From positions 2,265,581 through 2,329,580 of the forward strand of contig NZ_CP063169.1 of assembly GCF_014960965.1 (NCBI RefSeq): 64,000 nucleotides of DNA, given 5' to 3'. Below, piece after piece: positions 60,372 through 64,000 of the stretch. Below the pieces are notes generated by a model. That model worked only from the letters and a program-made list of their open reading frames with translations. It did not search any database and was not told where the DNA came from. Position 1 is the first letter of the stretch; the number at the start of each line of letters is the position of its first letter. Source of the DNA: Ruania alkalisoli (GTDB lineage Bacteria; Actinomycetota; Actinomycetes; Actinomycetales; Beutenbergiaceae). The translations under genes and the position numbers were made by a program.

Positions 60372-60795
60372 CGGCATAGCGTGTGCGATCCGAGCGGATG
60401 CGAACCTCGGTGTGTTGCGCATTCAGGTCCGCCTGAAACTCCTCGGCGGTGAGCAGGTAGTCGAGGACGTGATCGCACGAGACACCCAACTGCATGCGCG
60501 GATCATCCGGGTAACTCAGCGCCGAACTGCTGCGCAGGTAGGTGCGCTCGCGCCAGTGGTTCTCGCCGTCGTAGGTGTTGGCAAGCCGGCCCGCTTCGCT
60601 GCTCCGCTGCTCGTTCTCCTCGGGAGAGTACTTGTAGCGCAGCTGGTGTAAGACGGCATCACCGTCTGGCATTGGGATGACATCGAGCAGGAGGCATCGC
60701 TTCGGCGCACACCGGTATTGAAGCCGTGGGAGACCGGAGGGGTTGCTCACTGCTGCTACATAAATCTGCTCAGCCATGCTGTCGGAAGATGTCAC
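60367..60795 (-). CDS. Element protein of unknown function (142 aa), coupled to the integrase
   Basis: GTG 60795 overlaps the integrase stop (GTGA); ATG 60777 is an alternative start. Middle region has two Cys (C29, C34) and a Tyr/Asn-rich charged core; the end contains HTEVRIRSDRTRY. No HTH or zinc motif, so an excisionase role, suggested only by position after int, is weak. Unknown. Confidence 0.6.
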   Translation of the reverse strand: MTSSDSMAEQIYVAAVSNPSGLPRLQYRCAPKRCLLLDVIPMPDGDAVLHQLRYKYSPEENEQRSSEAGRLANTYDGENHWRERTYLRSSSALSYPDDPRMQLGVSCDHVLDYLLTAEEFQADLNAQHTEVRIRSDRTRYAV

Positions 60796-61694
60796 AGGTC
60801 CCCCAGGTTCAGATCTCGAGCTTCGGCAGCTGCACGTTCGGCCGCTCGGGCTTTCGTGTACCGCTGGAGCATGTCCGGCCGGGTCCAGCCGGCTACGGCC
60901 ATGAGTCCTCCCTCGGATCCACCGGCAGCGAGCCAACGGTGGGCAGCGGTGTGGCGCAGCTGGTGGGGATGGAATCCTTCGAGCCCGGCGAGGCGGGCGC
61001 GGTAGGTCAGGCTCCGGTAGAGCCCGTCGTAGCTGAAGCCCTTGCCCCGGTCCCCCAGCCACAGAGCATCGGTTCCGGCGAGCCGGTGCTCGCGCCGCAC
61101 CCGCATGTAGCGGTCGATCGCCTGTCCAGTCTGCGGACCGAATGGCACCGAGCGGCCCTTGCCACCCTTCCCGCGGCGCACGACGGCGACACCGGCCTTC
61201 AGGTCCACGTCGGAGACCAGCAGCCCGACGATCTCGCCGGCGCGGGTGCCGGTCTCGACCATGAAACGGATCAGGGCCGTGTCGCGGCGTTCCCGCAGTT
61301 CCCTGCCGGCGCACGCTTTGAGCAGATCACGCAGCTGATCGTCGGTGAGCGGGTGCACCACCTTGTCGTCGAGCTTCGGCGACTTGATCCCGGTCAACGG
61401 ATCGGTGGGGATCTCGTCCTCGTCGGCGAGCCACTCGGAGAAGCGCCGGACGCCAAGCTGGCGCGATCGCACTGTGGTGGCTTCCCTGCCCGCGTCGAGC
61501 AGGTGGGCCGTGAACGCGTTGACGTTCGACTTGTCGATGATCAGCGGGCGGTCGTGCTCGCGGCAGAAGTCGAGGTACTGCTCCACGCCGGTGCGGTAGG
61601 TCTTGACCGTCTCCGGGCTCTTGCGCTGAGCACGCAGCGACAACTCCCAGGAGTCCACGAGGGCGTGGAGATCGGGGGCACGGCGTTTCACCAT
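60792..61694 (-). CDS. int: Tyrosine recombinase/integrase
   Basis: Catalyses integration and excision between attP and the rpoD 3' end. 300 residues: SAM-like N-terminal core-binding domain (about 8-95) and catalytic domain with R151 (GTRAGEI), K179 (GKGGKGRSVPF), H244-x2-R247 (HPHQLRH), W270 in the second-His position (AGWTR) and nucleophile Y279 (LQRYT). XerD-like length without a long arm-binding domain. Start: TAGAGT (61707-61702) ends 7 nt before the ATG. It lies 118 bp downstream of the rpoD stop on the same strand, with no clear terminator between. Confidence 0.95.
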   Translation of the reverse strand: MVKRRAPDLHALVDSWELSLRAQRKSPETVKTYRTGVEQYLDFCREHDRPLIIDKSNVNAFTAHLLDAGREATTVRSRQLGVRRFSEWLADEDEIPTDPLTGIKSPKLDDKVVHPLTDDQLRDLLKACAGRELRERRDTALIRFMVETGTRAGEIVGLLVSDVDLKAGVAVVRRGKGGKGRSVPFGPQTGQAIDRYMRVRREHRLAGTDALWLGDRGKGFSYDGLYRSLTYRARLAGLEGFHPHQLRHTAAHRWLAAGGSEGGLMAVAGWTRPDMLQRYTKARAAERAAAEARDLNLGDL

Positions 61695-61701
61695 GCCCCC
61701 G

Positions 61702-61804
61702 ACTCTACTCTGATATCTGCACTAGAAGCGCTGTGCTCTGCTAGAGTCACAGCATCCAACTACAGAAATCGTTGGAATCCTGCGGATAATCGCAGATTCG
61801 GACG
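61702..61804. promoter_or_regulatory. attP-arm and int promoter region
   Basis: Holds the int -10 TAGAGT (61707-61702, minus) and inverted repeats TCCAAC/GTTGGA (61755-61760, 61771-61776) and CTGCG/CGCAG around GATAAT (61780-61795). The GATAATC here resembles CATAATC near attL (53558-53564), so they may be integrase arm sites. Confidence 0.5.
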
Positions 61805-61831
61805 GCGAGCCTCAGTCCAGGTAGTCGCGCA
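61805..61831. repeat. Right att repeat (attR) at the rpoD stop codon
   Basis: 27-bp perfect copy of 53501-53527. It spans the final rpoD codons, the TGA (61812-61814) and 7 bp beyond, so the recombined gene keeps its protein unchanged. Confidence 0.9.
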
Positions 61832-63356
61832 ACACCTGTGACCGGCTCGGGTGGCGCAACTTCGACATCGTCTTGGACTCAATCTGACGAATTCGTTCAC
61901 GGGTCACCCCGTAGACCTTGCCAATCTCGTCCAGCGTCTTGGGCTGACCATCCGTGAGGCCGAATCGCATCGACACCACACCAGCCTCCCGCTCGGAGAG
62001 TGTGTCCAGCACCGAGTGCAACTGTTCCTGGAGCAGGGTGAAACTCACCGCGTCCGCCGGCACAACGGCCTCGGAGTCCTCGATCAGGTCACCGAATTCG
62101 GAGTCGCCGTCTTCTCCCAGTGGAGTGTGCAGGGAGATCGGCTCTCGTCCGTACTTCTGGACCTCAACCACCTTCTCAGGCGTCATGTCGAGTTCCTTGG
62201 CGAGTTCCTCCGGGGTGGGTTCACGCCCCAGGTCCTGCAGCATCTGCCGCTGTACCCGCGCAAGCTTGTTGATGACCTCGACCATGTGCACTGGGATGCG
62301 GATCGTGCGAGCCTGGTCCGCCATCGCGCGAGTGATCGCCTGCCGGATCCACCACGTCGCATAGGTGGAGAATTTGTACCCCTTGGTGTAGTCGAACTTC
62401 TCCACAGCGCGGATCAGTCCGAGGTTCCCCTCCTGAATCAGGTCGAGGAACAACATGCCACGCCCGGTGTAGCGCTTGGCCAGTGACACCACCAGCCGCA
62501 GGTTGGCCTCCAGCAGATGATTCTTGGCCCGGCGCCCATCCTGGGCGATCCACTGCATCTCGCGCCGCAGCTTCGGCGCCATCGACTGGGACTCGCTGCC
62601 GAGCTTTTCCTCGGCGAACAGACCTGCCTCGATCCGTTTCGCGAGTTCGACTTCCTGCTCGGCGTTCAGCAGTGCGACCTTGCCGATCTGCTTCAGGTAG
62701 TCCTTGACCGGATCAGCAGTCGCACCGGCGGTCACCACCTGCTGCGCAGGAGCGTCGTCATCATCGGAGTCGGAGTAGACGAATCCGCCCGCTTCCTCAG
62801 TCTCCGCGTTTGCTGCCGCAGCCTCAGCGGTGGCAGCAGCGTTCTCCTCGGTGGCCGGCGCCTCGGTTTGAATGCCATCAGTATCGGCCTCGACCGGCTG
62901 CGGCCCGGAGGATTTCGCGCCAGCAGCCGGTCGCTTCGCCGCGGCCTTCTTGCTCGATGCCTTGGTGGCGGGCTTCTTCGCCGACGCCTTCTTACCGGTC
63001 CCGCTGGAGCCGCTCGTCGCCTTCCCGCGCGAGCCCGAGGAGGCATTGGCCGAGGCCGCCTCATCCCGGCCATCACCGGCTGAAGCACCTGGCTCGTCCA
63101 CCGTGGCGGTGGTCTGGCGACGCGAGGCCGCGTTGGCGACGGCACGTGCCGGGACATCGGTGACGACGATCTTGGCATTCTGCATAGCGCCCAGAACCTC
63201 CTTGAGACGGCGGGGTTTGACGTCGGCCTGCTCACACGCCTCGCGGAACTCGGTCGCGCTGAGCGATCCTCGCTCCAGACCCGTTCGGAACGCCTTCTGC
63301 AGAGCAGCATGCTCAAACTCGCGGGGCAGCACGACAGACGAACGAGGCGACGGCAC
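61812..63356 (-). CDS. rpoD: Principal RNA polymerase sigma factor (sigma-70, HrdB/SigA type)
   Basis: Directs RNA polymerase to housekeeping promoters. 514 residues: region 1.1-like start ([19 protein letters not shown]), a long Lys/Ala/Ser-rich, then acidic linker (about 95-205) typical of actinobacteria, and conserved regions 1.2-4: [27 protein letters not shown] (2.3-2.4), RIPVHMVE (3.0), TRERIRQIE and KLRHPSRS (4.2). GTG start has GAAAGG 6 nt upstream and a perfect TATAAT about 65 nt upstream. Its last six codons are supplied by the att repeat, and its probable original terminator is now at 53422. Confidence 0.96.
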   Translation of the reverse strand: MPSPRSSVVLPREFEHAALQKAFRTGLERGSLSATEFREACEQADVKPRRLKEVLGAMQNAKIVVTDVPARAVANAASRRQTTATVDEPGASAGDGRDEAASANASSGSRGKATSGSSGTGKKASAKKPATKASSKKAAAKRPAAGAKSSGPQPVEADTDGIQTEAPATEENAAATAEAAAANAETEEAGGFVYSDSDDDDAPAQQVVTAGATADPVKDYLKQIGKVALLNAEQEVELAKRIEAGLFAEEKLGSESQSMAPKLRREMQWIAQDGRRAKNHLLEANLRLVVSLAKRYTGRGMLFLDLIQEGNLGLIRAVEKFDYTKGYKFSTYATWWIRQAITRAMADQARTIRIPVHMVEVINKLARVQRQMLQDLGREPTPEELAKELDMTPEKVVEVQKYGREPISLHTPLGEDGDSEFGDLIEDSEAVVPADAVSFTLLQEQLHSVLDTLSEREAGVVSMRFGLTDGQPKTLDEIGKVYGVTRERIRQIESKTMSKLRHPSRSQVLRDYLD

Positions 63357-63419
63357 AGAGAACCTTTCGGCGGGGAGAATGGGCGCAGGACGGCGAACTG
63401 AACGTCGCGGCGTCCTACA

Positions 63420-63425
63420 ATTATA
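63420..63425 (-). promoter_or_regulatory. -10 element of rpoD
   Basis: TATAAT on the minus strand, an exact consensus and rare in this G+C-rich window, 63 nt before the rpoD GTG. No TTGACA-like -35 lies at 16-18 bp. Confidence 0.65.
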
Positions 63426-63658
63426 ACTGCCTCACACCGATGTGCCCGCGCAAGCGAGCAGGAACATCGGACGCTGCGTCCAACCACGCACAATGCCGAG
63501 ATTGACCGGCCGCTGAGTGAAGCCTGATCTGGTCAACAGCATCGTGGACGCCATTGTTCCCACGGGCGATGCCGCCGACGGCGATCAGGAACAGTCGTTC
63601 CCTGGTTCCAGCCTTGTCACCCACCGATCATGGCCGCTGCAACCGGGCGACAGGTGCT
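63426..63658. other. Intergenic region upstream of rpoD
   Basis: With 63357-63425 this makes a 302-bp gap between the stress-protein stop and rpoD. Besides the rpoD -10, TTGACC occurs on both strands (around 63499-63504 plus, 63532-63537 minus). A 67-codon open frame on the minus strand has no ribosome site or recognisable content. Further upstream rpoD promoters or a long leader are possible. Confidence 0.4.
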
Positions 63659-64000
63659 TCATCTTCCGCTGTCGACTCGCTCTGGCTTGACGGCCAGCAC
63701 CGGGCACGGGGAGTCCAGCAGGATGCGCTGCGCGTTGGACCCCAGGATGAGTTTGCCCAGCGGGGACCTGCGGCGGAGTCCGATCACGATCACGCTCGCG
63801 TCGACCTCCTCTGCGGTACTCATGAGCACCTCAGCCACATCATCGCCGAGAGCCACGGTCCGTACGTCGGCGGTCATGCCTTCCACTGCCGATCGCGCCT
63901 CCTGGACGGCTCCGTCCAGATCCGAGGGTTCTGCTCCACGAGGGGCATGCACGAGGACTGTCAGGTCCTCCTGCCGACGCCCGGCCTCGGCGACTCCGGC
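63659..64000 (-). CDS. Universal stress protein (UspA family), C-terminal part
   Basis: The frame is open to the right edge of the window, so only the last ~114 residues are seen. They hold the Usp nucleotide-binding pattern: DASVIVIGLRRRSPLGKLILGSNAQRIL with the G-x2-G-x9-G-(S/T)-type loop, then SPCPVLAVKP. Usp proteins bind ATP and act in stress survival. It is upstream of rpoD on the same strand. Confidence 0.88.
   Translation of the reverse strand, partial: AGVAEAGRRQEDLTVLVHAPRGAEPSDLDGAVQEARSAVEGMTADVRTVALGDDVAEVLMSTAEEVDASVIVIGLRRRSPLGKLILGSNAQRILLDSPCPVLAVKPERVDSGR

Larger units (their letters stand above)
53501..61831. mobile_element. 8.3-kb integrated element in the 3' end of rpoD
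   Basis: Bounded by the 27-bp direct repeats 53501-53527 and 61805-61831. Contents from left: HTH/Cys-His protein, unknown protein, HIRAN-domain protein, small winged-helix-like protein, non-coding block with origin-like structure, then a leftward operon (right to left: integrase, unknown, conserved small protein, two small proteins, RecA-fold helicase-like ATPase, WhiB-like protein, four small proteins, unknown 255-aa protein). An integrase, a replication-type ATPase and a regulator fit an integrative plasmid or phage satellite. No FtsK-like translocase, relaxase, terminase, capsid or portal was seen, so it probably needs a helper to move. Confidence 0.88.

Noticed and set aside
53501-61831. 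Element as an AICE or a complete prophage
   Set aside because: No FtsK/TraSA-type translocase, relaxase, terminase, portal or capsid protein was recognised in the 8.3 kb.
63421-63624. 67-codon minus-strand frame upstream of rpoD
   Set aside because: Overlaps the rpoD -10 region, lacks a ribosome site and resembles no protein family.

Overview
The window is high-GC, gene-dense chromosomal DNA from an actinobacterium, most likely a Micrococcales-type organism (Beutenbergia/Ruania-like; the family-level placement is inference). The evidence is a run of actinobacteria-restricted genes (DUF3000, DUF3093, DUF3159, DUF3710, DUF4193, DUF5998, DUF7455, SepH, GuaB1), a WhiB-like protein, a lysine-rich principal sigma factor, and a dedicated topoisomerase IV (parC/parE). 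From memory, the order DUF3000-RNase D-dxs and then TRAM methyltransferase-APC permease-two TrkA proteins-DUF3159-OB-DUF3710-dut-DUF3093-DUF4193 follows the Rv2680-Rv2699c order of Mycobacterium tuberculosis.

Layout. 1-2206: start of thrS, three tRNAs (Gly, Cys, Val) reading left into a strong terminator, pabB, and a second tRNA-Val. 2453-12601: an SNF2-type ATPase, a membrane-anchored molybdopterin oxidoreductase, and an overlapping glgX-treY-treZ operon that turns glycogen/maltodextrin into trehalose. 12618-28356: pabC-like aminotransferase, HIT protein, an ATP-grasp ligase, DUF3000-RNase D, fadA-fadB, dxs with a Prs paralogue, a YqaJ-type nuclease, GuaB1 and an S9 peptidase. 28458-40640: aconitase with a 26-bp perfect palindrome at its promoter, the conserved methyltransferase/K+ transport/TrkA block, dut and sepH. 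40667-53357: phosphodiesterase, a GNAT-acyl-CoA synthetase fusion, parC, lysoplasmalogenase, two GNATs, parE, DUF7455 and ferritin. 53501-61831: an integrated element. 61812-64000: rpoD and a universal stress protein.

The most striking object is the element. A 27-bp perfect direct repeat (53501-53527 and 61805-61831) covers the last codons and stop of rpoD, the principal sigma factor gene, and brackets about 8.3 kb of DNA. Inside are a tyrosine integrase next to the right repeat, a tightly overlapping leftward operon with a RepA/DnaB-like RecA-fold ATPase, a WhiB-like protein with an AT-hook-like tail, several tiny Cys-containing proteins, an HTH protein, a HIRAN-domain protein and genes of unknown function. 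A 22-bp inverted repeat enclosing a DnaA-box-like sequence and a C8G7 tract is a candidate origin. Insertion keeps the rpoD reading frame intact but leaves a 19-bp-arm terminator, plausibly rpoD's own, stranded 8.3 kb away, so the integrase and replication operon now lie co-directionally downstream of the housekeeping sigma gene. No packaging, conjugation or relaxase gene was recognised.

A second theme is translation start architecture. At least seventeen genes, chromosomal and element-borne, have a TAnnnT (or CAnnnT) hexamer ending exactly 6-7 nt before the start codon and no useful Shine-Dalgarno, the layout of leaderless transcripts common in Actinobacteria. I used it to choose several starts (pabB, parE, YqaJ, dut). 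Other genes start by ATGA/GTGA/TGATG overlap with the gene before.
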